From a virus, in the IMG/VR virus record IMGVR_UViG_3300048587_000067, positions 1 through 24,873 of that record: DNA of 24,873 nucleotides. The stretch is one strand, 5' to 3'. The position numbers were made by a program, and so were the translations under genes. This document shows, piece after piece, positions 8,062 to 15,790 of this stretch; the stretch's first letter is position 1, and the number at the start of each line of letters is the position of its first letter. The notes beneath the pieces were generated by a model. It did not search any database. It worked only from the letters and a program-made list of their open reading frames with translations, and was not told where the DNA came from.

Positions 8062-8615
8062 TGCCGGCGAAAGATCGCGTAATCGGCCCCGCCCGAACCG
8101 AAAAAATAAATAACGATGTTGAACTGATCGGTGTCTGTAGTGGTCAGCGTTTCGCTCGGGTATTTCTTATTGAACGCCGAGAAGTCAGGAGAGCCCGCCG
8201 AACTTCCGTTGGTCACATGCAGAGACACAGACGAGTAGTTGGTGACGGTCGCCGGCTCAACGTCAAACGTTCCGTTGAACGTCACCTTCTGGTGCTGACC
8301 ATTGATCGGATCAATGGTCAGCGTTCCGGAGGTGATAGTCCCTAAATCATACGGCTCGTTATCAAACCCCGCATCAATCGTCTGCCCGGCCCGTTCAGTC
8401 AGAACCCGTGAGCCATCGTCATAAAGCTCCTCGGCATTGATTGTGCCGTCTCCAAGATCGCCGCCAGTTGGCGAACCGACAATGATCTTGGGAACCTCCA
8501 ATACCTTCGTAAGCTCATGCATGAACCGCTGGAGGGATTTCTTGAACTTGAAATCCGTCTCACTCGGCCTGCCGGCATTATCGACGGTCCTGACATCCTG
8601 GCTTGGAAGCCTCAT
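8058..8615 (-). CDS. Phage virion-associated protein, function unknown
   Basis: 185 residues. The first 45 residues are charged and likely helical (ETDFKFKKSLQRFMHELTKV). The rest is beta-rich (GTLTIDPINGQHQKVTFNGT, DQFNIVIYFFGSGGADYAIF). A short N-terminal helix before a beta domain is the plan of many trimeric tail-needle or fibre-adaptor proteins, and the position just after the gp10-like gene is where P22 carries its needle gene gp26. The similarity is only positional; no gp26 heptad pattern is clear. Both ends overlap neighbours by ATGA, so it is translated as part of a coupled set of structural proteins. Confidence 0.55.
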   Translation of the reverse strand: MRLPSQDVRTVDNAGRPSETDFKFKKSLQRFMHELTKVLEVPKIIVGSPTGGDLGDGTINAEELYDDGSRVLTERAGQTIDAGFDNEPYDLGTITSGTLTIDPINGQHQKVTFNGTFDVEPATVTNYSSVSLHVTNGSSAGSPDFSAFNKKYPSETLTTTDTDQFNIVIYFFGSGGADYAIFRRQ

Positions 8616-10030
8616 GTCACCTTGACCTCTGCCGACATATCCCCGGCCATCAATCCGAATGGGCGGGGATCACTCATTCTGATTTTGTAAATACGCCCCT
8701 GCGCGCCGGTCATGCCCTGCAAAAAGCAGGTTATCCGTTCAAGGAATCTACCTTGCCGGCCGCGCTTCCTGATGCGCGGATTGCTGAAGGTGTTTCCCCC
8801 ATCGTCGCTGTAGGAAATCTCAACAACGGGATCGGTCTCGTTCGGGTCAAGCCCGGTCTCAACACCTATTCCAGTCGAGAAATCGAAATCGACCCGAGGA
8901 ACGCGCATCCTTTGCGGGAACTTGTGAATAGGTGCAGACCATACTTCGGCAATAAGTGGCTCGCCCATCTCCGTATGAGTAGAAGCCGAGACCTCGTTTA
9001 CGTTCCCGGATTCGGTATCCCCAGCCAGCCATTTGCCGGACGCATAAAATGGCTGTGTGCCACGCCAGCGGGTTTCATTGTAGCTGACCCGCTCGTTCCA
9101 GCTCTCGGTGTTGACATCAAATTCCCAGGTCCAGTCGGCACAGGACAGAACCCACTTCGGATGGCCGCCAACGATATAAACGCCGGCCTCCAGAGTCGTC
9201 TTGTCAGACACCGCCTCAATCAGCCGGTCAAGATCGGGAGGCGAAATCTTCTCGGGCGTATATCCGACAAGCCGATGCACGGCATTGTCGTCACCGACAA
9301 AGCCAAGCATCTTTCCGAAGCCATCCTCGAAACCAGCAATCGCATGAGCATTCGCAATGCCACGCTGGATCACCGCCACACGATTAAACGGAAACCCCGT
9401 ATCGTTCGGGTTATCTCCGTCCCAGACTTCGATTGAGCCAGAGCCGCAGAGCAAAAGATTGCCATTCCAGCCTACGGGTCGGTAAAGGGCGTCTGACTTC
9501 GCCTCGGTCGTAATAAAATCGTTCGCGCCGAAAGTCGTGGCATTCAGGCCAGAGGCGTAACATCTGCCGTCCGCAGAAGTCAGGAAGAAGTATCCATCAA
9601 GAAAAAGCCCCGCATTGATCGCAGGGAGATCAGTGTCATTCAGGTCCGCAATGGCGCCGCCCGACAACGTGAACACGCCGGCAGAGCAGACAATCAGAAT
9701 GTCAGCAGTTGGCCGCTTGTTGTTCTTGAGCCAGAAAACCTTGTCCGTTCCATCCAAGGCGTCAACGGTTGACGCCGCCCCGCCGCTTGAGCTGAACGAA
9801 ACAACAGTCCCATCAAAGGCGGCATACACAGTCCCGGCAACGACAAGCGCACCCCGGAACGTCGCCTCATCGGAGGTTCCCCAAGATTTTAAACCGGGGA
9901 CACGATGATAGACCGCCCGCGCCCGCGCATTCTCACCCAATGCCTCAGCAAAGACATTGATGAGCCTGCCCGCTCCTTCCGATGGAGTAGACCCCGGAAA
10001 GGTGGACAGCGGCAGCGGTATCGCCGTCAT
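8612..10030 (-). CDS. Packaged DNA stabilisation protein, P22 gp10-like tail accessory factor
   Basis: 472 residues, which is close to the length of P22 gp10. The opening MTAIPLPLSTFPGSTPSEGA with GRLINVFAE after it is the usual start of this family, in which the protein plugs the portal/adaptor after packaging and forms the hub for the tailspikes. The body is a repetitive beta structure with YVAAF/VYAAFDG, LLLCGSGSIEVWD, FGKMLGFVGDDNAVHRL and CADWTWEFDVNTESW, as in beta-propeller-like repeats. It follows the putative gp4-like adaptor with a one-base stop/start overlap (TAATG), the same gene order as P22 head-completion genes. The call is from both sequence features and synteny. Confidence 0.8.
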   Translation of the reverse strand: MTAIPLPLSTFPGSTPSEGAGRLINVFAEALGENARARAVYHRVPGLKSWGTSDEATFRGALVVAGTVYAAFDGTVVSFSSSGGAASTVDALDGTDKVFWLKNNKRPTADILIVCSAGVFTLSGGAIADLNDTDLPAINAGLFLDGYFFLTSADGRCYASGLNATTFGANDFITTEAKSDALYRPVGWNGNLLLCGSGSIEVWDGDNPNDTGFPFNRVAVIQRGIANAHAIAGFEDGFGKMLGFVGDDNAVHRLVGYTPEKISPPDLDRLIEAVSDKTTLEAGVYIVGGHPKWVLSCADWTWEFDVNTESWNERVSYNETRWRGTQPFYASGKWLAGDTESGNVNEVSASTHTEMGEPLIAEVWSAPIHKFPQRMRVPRVDFDFSTGIGVETGLDPNETDPVVEISYSDDGGNTFSNPRIRKRGRQGRFLERITCFLQGMTGAQGRIYKIRMSDPRPFGLMAGDMSAEVKVT

Positions 10031-10368
10031 TAGAAATATTCAGCCTGCAAAGGCTCATAAGTTACGGTCGCGGCCGTCAGCCGGCGCAAAACCATCTCGT
10101 CAACCTGCTTGGCCTCTTCATTCATTGGAGAACCGAAGCGTGGGCCGGCGACGTTCGCCAGAAGCCTCGCGAGAGGCAAAAACCACTCGTCCGGTATTTC
10201 TTCCTCGTCCTGAACAAAGCAAATACCGTCAACCCTTAGCTGCTCAAGGAGCGGCTCCAGATAATTTCCAACAGCCGTAATCTCTTCGATCTCCGGCTCC
10301 TGGTTGGGGTCCATGCCTGTGAGAATGGATAGAGCCTCAACCTTCAACTCTGCGGATGTCTTGGACAT
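10030..10368 (-). CDS. Putative head-tail adaptor (P22 gp4-like position)
   Basis: 112 residues, mostly helical and acidic. It begins MSKTSAELKVEALSILTGM and has an all-helical core (YLEPLLEQLRVDGICF, DEWFLPLARLLANVAGPRFG). The C-terminal segment PMNEEAKQVDEMVLRRLTAA recalls ring-forming connector proteins. In P22 the adaptor gp4 lies just before gp10, and this gene has the same place. The start has AAGG about 5 bases upstream and lies inside the 3' end of the glycosyltransferase gene (25-base overlap). The gp4-like role is inference from position and helical content. Confidence 0.55.
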   Translation of the reverse strand: MSKTSAELKVEALSILTGMDPNQEPEIEEITAVGNYLEPLLEQLRVDGICFVQDEEEIPDEWFLPLARLLANVAGPRFGSPMNEEAKQVDEMVLRRLTAATVTYEPLQAEYF

Positions 10369-10991
10369 TCCTTGAACCTGTCATAAAAATCGAAGGTGTA
10401 GACCAATTGCCCGACATGTCCGCACTGATTGGACAGATCGTGATCGATGAAGATTTTCTCTCCCGCTTCTCTTAGCTTGCGGCAGAAATACATATCCTCG
10501 CCGGAATAGATTTGCTTTTCATCGTTCCACCGAACCTCGAAGTGAGGCTTGGGAACGTTTTTCATCGCGTCAAGATCGAGCATGAACAGCGCAAGGCCGA
10601 CGCATTCGACCTCCTGCAAGCCTTCTTTGCCCTTTGACTGTACCCACTCTCCATCTAAGCCCTTGGCGGTGTAGTGAAGAGCGTCCGGGTTCTTCCTCAG
10701 CGAATTAACGCCAATGCACCGCTTGCCCTTTGCATAAAGTTGGTGAGCAAGAGTCGGAGGAAACACCATGTCATCGTCAAGGCAGAGCATGTGCGAGAAT
10801 TTCTCGGCCATGCACTCGTCAATGAAGCTCTGTCTTGCCACCGGGAGAAGCGATTGGTTCTTGGCGATCTTCAGCGTCACACTGTCAAAGATCGGCCTTA
10901 CCGCAAGATAGGACGACATATACGCAAGGCAACTGGTGAAATCAGGGACATGATCCCGGTTAGATGTCACGCAGATCGCCAGAGAAGCCAT
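10344..10991 (-). CDS. Glycosyltransferase, GT-A fold
   Basis: 215 residues. It has a GT2-like plan: a first strand with SNRDHVPDF, a nucleotide-binding region with VARQSFIDECMAEKFSHMLC, and the metal-binding LDDDMVFP at residues 71-78 (DDD as the DXD motif). An acceptor/catalytic region with NDEKQIYSGEDMYFCRKLRE contains GED, a common base motif in this fold. The C-terminus has a conserved-looking H-D-L-S-N-QCGHVG. The start is preceded by GGAGG with a 5-base spacer. It lies between the capsid genes and the neck genes, immediately after a terminator. It may modify capsid, host surface sugars or phage DNA; the sequence does not say which. Confidence 0.8.
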   Translation of the reverse strand: MASLAICVTSNRDHVPDFTSCLAYMSSYLAVRPIFDSVTLKIAKNQSLLPVARQSFIDECMAEKFSHMLCLDDDMVFPPTLAHQLYAKGKRCIGVNSLRKNPDALHYTAKGLDGEWVQSKGKEGLQEVECVGLALFMLDLDAMKNVPKPHFEVRWNDEKQIYSGEDMYFCRKLREAGEKIFIDHDLSNQCGHVGQLVYTFDFYDRFKECPRHPQS

Positions 10992-11002
10992 TCAGCCTCC
11001 AA

Positions 11003-11032
11003 AGAAAAGCGGGCGGCTGTTACACCGCCCGC
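11003..11032 (-). terminator. Intrinsic terminator after the small head protein gene
   Basis: On the minus strand a perfect 8-pair stem GCGGGCGG / CCGCCCGC with an 8-base loop is followed by TTTTCTTT. It begins 8 bases after the stop codon at 11040 and lies directly before the ribosome site of the glycosyltransferase gene, so it separates high-level capsid expression from the genes below. Confidence 0.85.
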
Positions 11033-11039
11033 AAGTTAC

Positions 11040-11612
11040 TTAGTCGTCTCCGAGGAACATGAACGAGACAGAGAACGTCCCGTTCACATCCAGCCAGCCG
11101 TCACCGTCTACTGTCGCAGCCGAGCCCGAAACGTTCAAGCAAAGGTCGCAAGCCGTGCCGGTGCCATTCACAGCAGACGGATTTGTTACCGCCGAGCCGG
11201 TCGTGGTGCCGGTTGAGAGCGTCTGGGACACAGCCTGACCAACATTCTCGCTGGTGCCGTTACCAAGAGTGCCATCAGCCGCCGCAGCAATTGCTACGGT
11301 GCCAATGCCGATCTCAAAGGCCGTGTCGTTCGGAACGCCGGTCCCGTCAGAGACATACGAGGTGTAGTCCTGACGGGAACCGAGGAACGAAATCGCCTGC
11401 TCGCCAAAGTCAAAGAACTTGTACGAGCCGAACGAACCGCTATCGGTTGCGTCCGTAATGGAAACGCGCGCACGGAGAAACTTGAAGTCAATCCGTGTCA
11501 CGCCACTCTTCGCGTCGTACTTGACATCAGTTACCTTGATCTGGCCCGAGGTGGGCTGGGTCAGGGTGCCAATATCAGCAAGACCGGACAGGGTGCGATT
11601 GGGAAGAGTCAT
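11040..11612 (-). CDS. Small head/decoration-type protein
   Basis: 190 residues from the ATG at 11612, chosen because GGGAG sits about 6 bases upstream; the longer in-frame start at 11669 would fall inside the capsid gene. The protein is Thr/Ser/Gly/Asp-rich and beta-like (TSGQIKVTDVKYDAKSGVTR, then IDFKFLRARVSITDA, GTFSVSFMFLGDD), with no helix-rich region. A gene of this size and composition directly after the major capsid gene often encodes a decoration or stabilising protein, but it could also be a minor head protein. It is followed at once by a strong terminator, suggesting co-expression with the coat protein at high level. Confidence 0.6.
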   Translation of the reverse strand: MTLPNRTLSGLADIGTLTQPTSGQIKVTDVKYDAKSGVTRIDFKFLRARVSITDATDSGSFGSYKFFDFGEQAISFLGSRQDYTSYVSDGTGVPNDTAFEIGIGTVAIAAAADGTLGNGTSENVGQAVSQTLSTGTTTGSAVTNPSAVNGTGTACDLCLNVSGSAATVDGDGWLDVNGTFSVSFMFLGDD

Positions 11613-11623
11613 GTTACTCTCCC

Positions 11624-12772
11624 TTACGCATCGGCTGCGGCGGAGAAGAAGCCCGAAACCATGCCCCACTGCTTCAGGTCAGTGCTCGACTTGAAGAAGG
11701 TCTTGGCAATGCCGTAACACATCTTCACACCAGCGCCCTTGATGAACTGATAGTCAGTCGAATCGCGGAACGTTGGAGTCGGCATCTTCGCCCAAGGCAT
11801 CGCCAGAGTGTTTTGACCGCAGAAGAACACCGGAGCAACGCGCTTGCTTTCCGCGCCGCCGGTCTTCAGGTTGCCGACAATGCCGGAATCCCAGACATCA
11901 TCAACGAACGAGTCAATCTCCGGGACTTCGCGGATAATCACGCCATCCCACATCAGATCACCATCCTGGAAGATGATGTTATCCGTGGAACGAGGACGAG
12001 CATCCGTGTTTGAGGTCTTCAGATCAGCCTTCAGATCGCGGAAGCAGGTCGTCGGGGCAAACGCAACGAAGTAGTCGTAACCGCTCTTGGTCTTGAACGG
12101 ACGAATACGCGGAGACGCCAGCTTGGCAACACGCTTCATGAGCGAGACAGACGAGGACACAAACTTGTCGTTGGTCACGTCAACCTTGGCAACGTCAGTC
12201 ACATGCGTTCCGGAGTAGTTCCCGACAGCATTACCGTACAGAACGCGATCAGAGTTCGACGCAGCCCATGCATTCAGGCCCGTCGCCGTCGCATCTTCAT
12301 ACAGAACGCCATTCACGCGCTGGCCGGCTGACGTGCCGAGATTGGCCGGAGCCGACTCGGACGGAAGCGACATAAACGCCTGAATGATTTCGTCGCGCTG
12401 GAGTTCCTTACCCCAGTCCGACAGCATCGGCTTGGCTTCACCGAAGATGTCAGCAGAATCCTTCTGCTCTTCGGCATCGTTGGTCGCGACGGCATGGCGG
12501 GCCCAATCAACCCAGACACGCATACCGTAGTTGGAAATCGCCTCTTCCTGATCGGTCAGGGTGCCGGTCGATTTCGCGGTGCCCGTCAGAGAACGGACCA
12601 GGGGAACGTTGACCTGCTCTCCGCCCTTCTTGGGATCGAAGAGGGTGCGGATGATCGAGGTCGGCGCATCGCCCATGTAGGGCGAGAACATGTTTTCGCG
12701 GACGAACTCTTTGATAAGTTCCTTCCGGTACTGAACCAACTTGTTGTTGGTTTGCGGGGTAGTGATTGCCAT
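11624..12772 (-). CDS. Major capsid protein, N4-gp56 family type
   Basis: 382 residues. The N-terminus MAITTPQTNNKLVQYRKELI with EFVRENMFSPYMG, the central VWVDWARHAVATNDAEEQKD and the distal IFQDGDLMWDGVIIREVPEI are the hallmarks I associate with N4-gp56 family capsid proteins. In these the HK97-like shell subunit carries a long N-arm, and 'FQDGDLMWDG' lies in the P-domain. The C-terminus (LKQWGMVSGFFSAAADA) is typical of the end of such proteins. The start is preceded by AAAGGA. The gene lies after the scaffold gene across a terminator, so it may be expressed by readthrough. Synteny with portal and scaffold supports the call. Confidence 0.85.
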   Translation of the reverse strand: MAITTPQTNNKLVQYRKELIKEFVRENMFSPYMGDAPTSIIRTLFDPKKGGEQVNVPLVRSLTGTAKSTGTLTDQEEAISNYGMRVWVDWARHAVATNDAEEQKDSADIFGEAKPMLSDWGKELQRDEIIQAFMSLPSESAPANLGTSAGQRVNGVLYEDATATGLNAWAASNSDRVLYGNAVGNYSGTHVTDVAKVDVTNDKFVSSSVSLMKRVAKLASPRIRPFKTKSGYDYFVAFAPTTCFRDLKADLKTSNTDARPRSTDNIIFQDGDLMWDGVIIREVPEIDSFVDDVWDSGIVGNLKTGGAESKRVAPVFFCGQNTLAMPWAKMPTPTFRDSTDYQFIKGAGVKMCYGIAKTFFKSSTDLKQWGMVSGFFSAAADA

Positions 12773-12802
12773 TGCGGCGTCCTTTCAGCGCGCCGCGACA
12801 AC

Positions 12803-12823
12803 AAAAAACCCGCCAGAGGCGGG
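12803..12823 (-). terminator. Intrinsic terminator between scaffold and capsid genes
   Basis: On the minus strand CCCGCC, a TCT loop and GGCGGG are followed by six T. The stem has six perfect pairs. It lies 20 bases after the scaffold stop and only about 30 bases before the capsid ATG, leaving no room for an obvious promoter. Capsid expression therefore probably depends on readthrough or RNA processing. Confidence 0.8.
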
Positions 12824-12843
12824 CTATCATCTCGTGTTGTCGT

Positions 12844-13698
12844 CTATCGGCGCAAAGCGGATTTCAGAAGCCCCGCGTCGCTGGTGTCTTCCCCGTCATC
12901 TTCATTGGATGCGGCAGAAGTCGCCTTATTGAGCGAAGGGGGCAGTTGCGTGACAGGACGTGGCTGTACGTTGCCGCGAATGCGTTCCATGAGCTTTGCC
13001 TGATGCGCCGGGTCTTTCAGGCGCTCTTCAAGCTGCTTTTCGAACCATGCACTCGGGTCAGAACCGATCTGGCTGAAGACGGTCGTTTTCTGATGCCATC
13101 TCACGATTTCCCCGTAGGGATCGAGAGACTGCATCGCCCGCTGATAGATTGCGGAAACCTCGGGATCGCGACGTTGCAACCCATCGGCTATCGCATCATA
13201 TGCAGCTTTGACTTTCTCAGCCCCAAACTCACGTTCAGCGTCTCGCTGTGAGTAAAACTCAGTGAGCTGGGATACCCTTTGATTAACAGGGTCAACAGCG
13301 GTCTTGACACCATGATCGACAAAGGCGTTTGGGTCCTCAAAAATATCAAGGACCTTTTCCGGCTGCTTGTTCTGTGCAATCTGTTGGCGCATGGCCTCCA
13401 GATCACGTTCATACTGACGTGCCCGATCTTCCGCCGCCCGTCTTGCGTCCGCTTCTTCCTTGAGCCTCCACGGAGGGATGCCCTGGTTTTCGCGTTGCTG
13501 TTCGGTTGGCTGTTCGGGTGCCTGCGCCACTTCAGGCTCAGGCTGTGATTGCGCTTCCGGCTCTTTGGCCTTTGGTGCGAAACGTCCGCTTTCATCACGG
13601 GGCTGTATTTCCGGTTCTTGCGCCTCTACTTGAGGGGCTTCGATTTCCGGTTCGTCAGTCAGCGCAGATTCAAACAGTTCCTTGTCGTCATCGGCCAT
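12844..13698 (-). CDS. Scaffolding protein
   Basis: 284 residues with a very acidic, Pro/Glu/Gln-rich N-terminus (EPEIEAPQVEAQEPEIQPRD). A helical charged centre, likely coiled coil (RRAAEDRARQYERDLEAMRQ), follows. The C-terminus is basic and short (GLLKSALRR). Scaffold proteins of tailed phages usually have this plan: disordered acidic N-terminus, coiled coil and a C-terminal coat-binding helix. The position between portal and major capsid matches P22 order. It is likely used to assemble the procapsid and then removed; no protease motif is visible in this protein or its neighbours. AAAGGA precedes the ATG by about 12 bases. Confidence 0.8.
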   Translation of the reverse strand: MADDDKELFESALTDEPEIEAPQVEAQEPEIQPRDESGRFAPKAKEPEAQSQPEPEVAQAPEQPTEQQRENQGIPPWRLKEEADARRAAEDRARQYERDLEAMRQQIAQNKQPEKVLDIFEDPNAFVDHGVKTAVDPVNQRVSQLTEFYSQRDAEREFGAEKVKAAYDAIADGLQRRDPEVSAIYQRAMQSLDPYGEIVRWHQKTTVFSQIGSDPSAWFEKQLEERLKDPAHQAKLMERIRGNVQPRPVTQLPPSLNKATSAASNEDDGEDTSDAGLLKSALRR

Positions 13699-13793
13699 AA
13701 GCCTGTACGTCCTTTCGCGTGTCGTGCGTATACGGTTTCACCCCTTGCGCCGGGCGCGGCGGCAGCCGTGACGTGGCTACTTACGATTGCCCT

Positions 13794-15785
13794 TTATCGT
13801 GCAGGCGAACGATTCATCTGCGAGCGCATCTTGCGATCCTGCTCGCGGTCGGTTGCCTCTTGCGCCATTTTCATGGGAGCAAGTTCGGCTTCCTGTATTG
13901 TCTTGTATGCAGTAGCGCGGCTTTGCTCTGCGCTGGCCTGCGTCTTGTCGATTTCCGCCATCACCTTTGCATCCTGCAGATGCGGTGGCGGCTCGTATTG
14001 CTGCGGCTGAATAGCCGGAGCTTGTGGAATTTCCTGCGGCTGCTGCGCCTCGATCAATGTTTTGACCGTCTGCGCTTTCTTCAGTCCTGCATTGGCCTGC
14101 GTTTCGGCAACCTTGGCTTGACCCGCCGCCATTTCGAGTTGCTGTGCGGGGCCGGGCTGCTGCGCCTGCTGGATCATCTCCAGCACTTTCTTCTTGGTGC
14201 GGCTGTCAATACCAGGAGACAGTTCAATCAGGACGGCAGGCGGAACCTGCGCGCCAGAGGACGCAAGGGCAAGTAATGCCTCATACGTGTCCGCCATCAT
14301 GTTGACGGTGTCCGGCCCCTCATCGATGATGATATCCACATCGAGAGAACCAAGCCCGTTTACAATCGTTGGCATTCCCGTGTTCGGATCGATGCCCATT
14401 CCGTTGATCTGAATAAATTGGGCAACGTTGTCGTCGTCGGTAACGCGAATCCACCGCTCCGCCGACCAATGCCTTTGAATGGCATTCCACACAGCGCGAT
14501 AAACGCGGACCTTCCAGCCTTTGTAAGCGGAGATATACGGGCCAAGCTCGGCTATGCCCGCCTGCTGGAGAAGCGAAATCGCTCTACCAGAGGAGTTCTC
14601 AACACCTTCTCCCAACACAGCGGGGTTAGGGCCGAAGTTCTCAATCTCGGTCTTGTCGTTCTGTAAGAGTTTGTCCCAGCCGGCAAAGTCGAATGACTGA
14701 TCATCGGCCTTTACCTCGCCACCCGGATTGACAAGAACCACACCATCGGGCCGCGCCCATTCGGCTCTGGCTTTCTCCACATCCATGACCGCAGCGTTGG
14801 TCATGATCAGCCGGCGAGATGCAAGGATATGGTTCAGTTTCGATTGCTTGAAATTCACCGAGTCCTGAACGGACCGCATATTGCGGACGAACCCGTAACG
14901 ATCTCCGTCATGATCGATGGACGCCGAATACATGATGTATTTGCATTCGGTCTTTTTCTTCTCATCGATCAGATACGAGCCGCCCTCCATAAGAATGGTC
15001 GAGCCCGTAAAAATCGTGTAACACCACTCCCCGCCGTGCTTGTACCAGCAATCAACCAGACGAATGTTCTTTCGTGTGGTGTCGAACCACTTGTTTTCAC
15101 GATCCGGGTTGGTCGTGAACTCGGTCCCGTCCTGAACGGAGGCGTCTAACTCCTCCTCCTTGTCGGGGAACATCTCCTTGGCGAGATCAAGATCAATCCA
15201 CTTCGCAACGCCCATGTATCGAGCATCGGAAAAATCAGCCCGATAAGACCTTGGATCATAAAAGAACGAATCCGGCTCAACGATATCGAGTTCAATCTCG
15301 GGGTCGCCGTGGTCGCCCTGTACAAGATTCAACTCAATCCCGGCGATGCCTTCAATTGCACCGTCCCTAGCAGCTTCTGCAGACTTCGCAGTCCACTCCT
15401 GCTGATCGAGAACATACCGGATGCAGGCGGTTGCTAGATCGGCCCCCTCTTCGTGTTGAGGTGTCCTTGGAAAGGCTTTCGGGTCTTGCCTCAGCCGCTC
15501 AAGAACACCAACAACGCCGTCAATCTTCCGGCCGATGCGGTTATAGGTCGTTATCGGCTGCTTGCGCTTCTTCAGCGCCTTGATTTGCGCCGCAGTCCAT
15601 TGCGAGCCGTGGTAATAGCGCCTTGCGTCCTTCTGCTCGTCAATCTCTTCGCGCTTGTTACCGAGATAATCGGTATAGGCGCGCTTTAGCTTGTCGTGCC
15701 CCCAATACTTCCCCGTCTTGTTGTTTGACTGTGTTGAGTTGTTCGTTGCGGCGGTTGGCGTGCCGGAACTGTAATCAGCTTGCAT
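13794..15785 (-). CDS. Portal protein, P22-like
   Basis: 663 residues, near the range of P22-like portals (about 700). The early region has KDARRYYHGSQWTAAQIKAL with KKRKQPITTYNRIGRKIDGV after it, the usual wing/clip start. The middle holds an acidic domain with VEPDSFFYDPRSYRADFSDA and KWFDTTRKNIRLVDCWYKHG, and a Q-rich helical barrel follows near the end (QAQQPGPAQQLEMAAGQAKV, then repeated AQ/TQ helices). These features match the dodecameric ring through which DNA is packaged and ejected. The start lies 5 bases after the terL stop with no strong ribosome site, so reinitiation is likely. Position between terL and scaffold fits the family. Confidence 0.85.
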   Translation of the reverse strand: MQADYSSGTPTAATNNSTQSNNKTGKYWGHDKLKRAYTDYLGNKREEIDEQKDARRYYHGSQWTAAQIKALKKRKQPITTYNRIGRKIDGVVGVLERLRQDPKAFPRTPQHEEGADLATACIRYVLDQQEWTAKSAEAARDGAIEGIAGIELNLVQGDHGDPEIELDIVEPDSFFYDPRSYRADFSDARYMGVAKWIDLDLAKEMFPDKEEELDASVQDGTEFTTNPDRENKWFDTTRKNIRLVDCWYKHGGEWCYTIFTGSTILMEGGSYLIDEKKKTECKYIMYSASIDHDGDRYGFVRNMRSVQDSVNFKQSKLNHILASRRLIMTNAAVMDVEKARAEWARPDGVVLVNPGGEVKADDQSFDFAGWDKLLQNDKTEIENFGPNPAVLGEGVENSSGRAISLLQQAGIAELGPYISAYKGWKVRVYRAVWNAIQRHWSAERWIRVTDDDNVAQFIQINGMGIDPNTGMPTIVNGLGSLDVDIIIDEGPDTVNMMADTYEALLALASSGAQVPPAVLIELSPGIDSRTKKKVLEMIQQAQQPGPAQQLEMAAGQAKVAETQANAGLKKAQTVKTLIEAQQPQEIPQAPAIQPQQYEPPPHLQDAKVMAEIDKTQASAEQSRATAYKTIQEAELAPMKMAQEATDREQDRKMRSQMNRSPAR

Positions 15786-15790
15786 CTAGG

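Noticed and set aside
9957-10280. 107-codon plus-strand frame across the gp10-like and adaptor genes
   Set aside because: It is antisense to two well-supported genes and has low-complexity basic composition.
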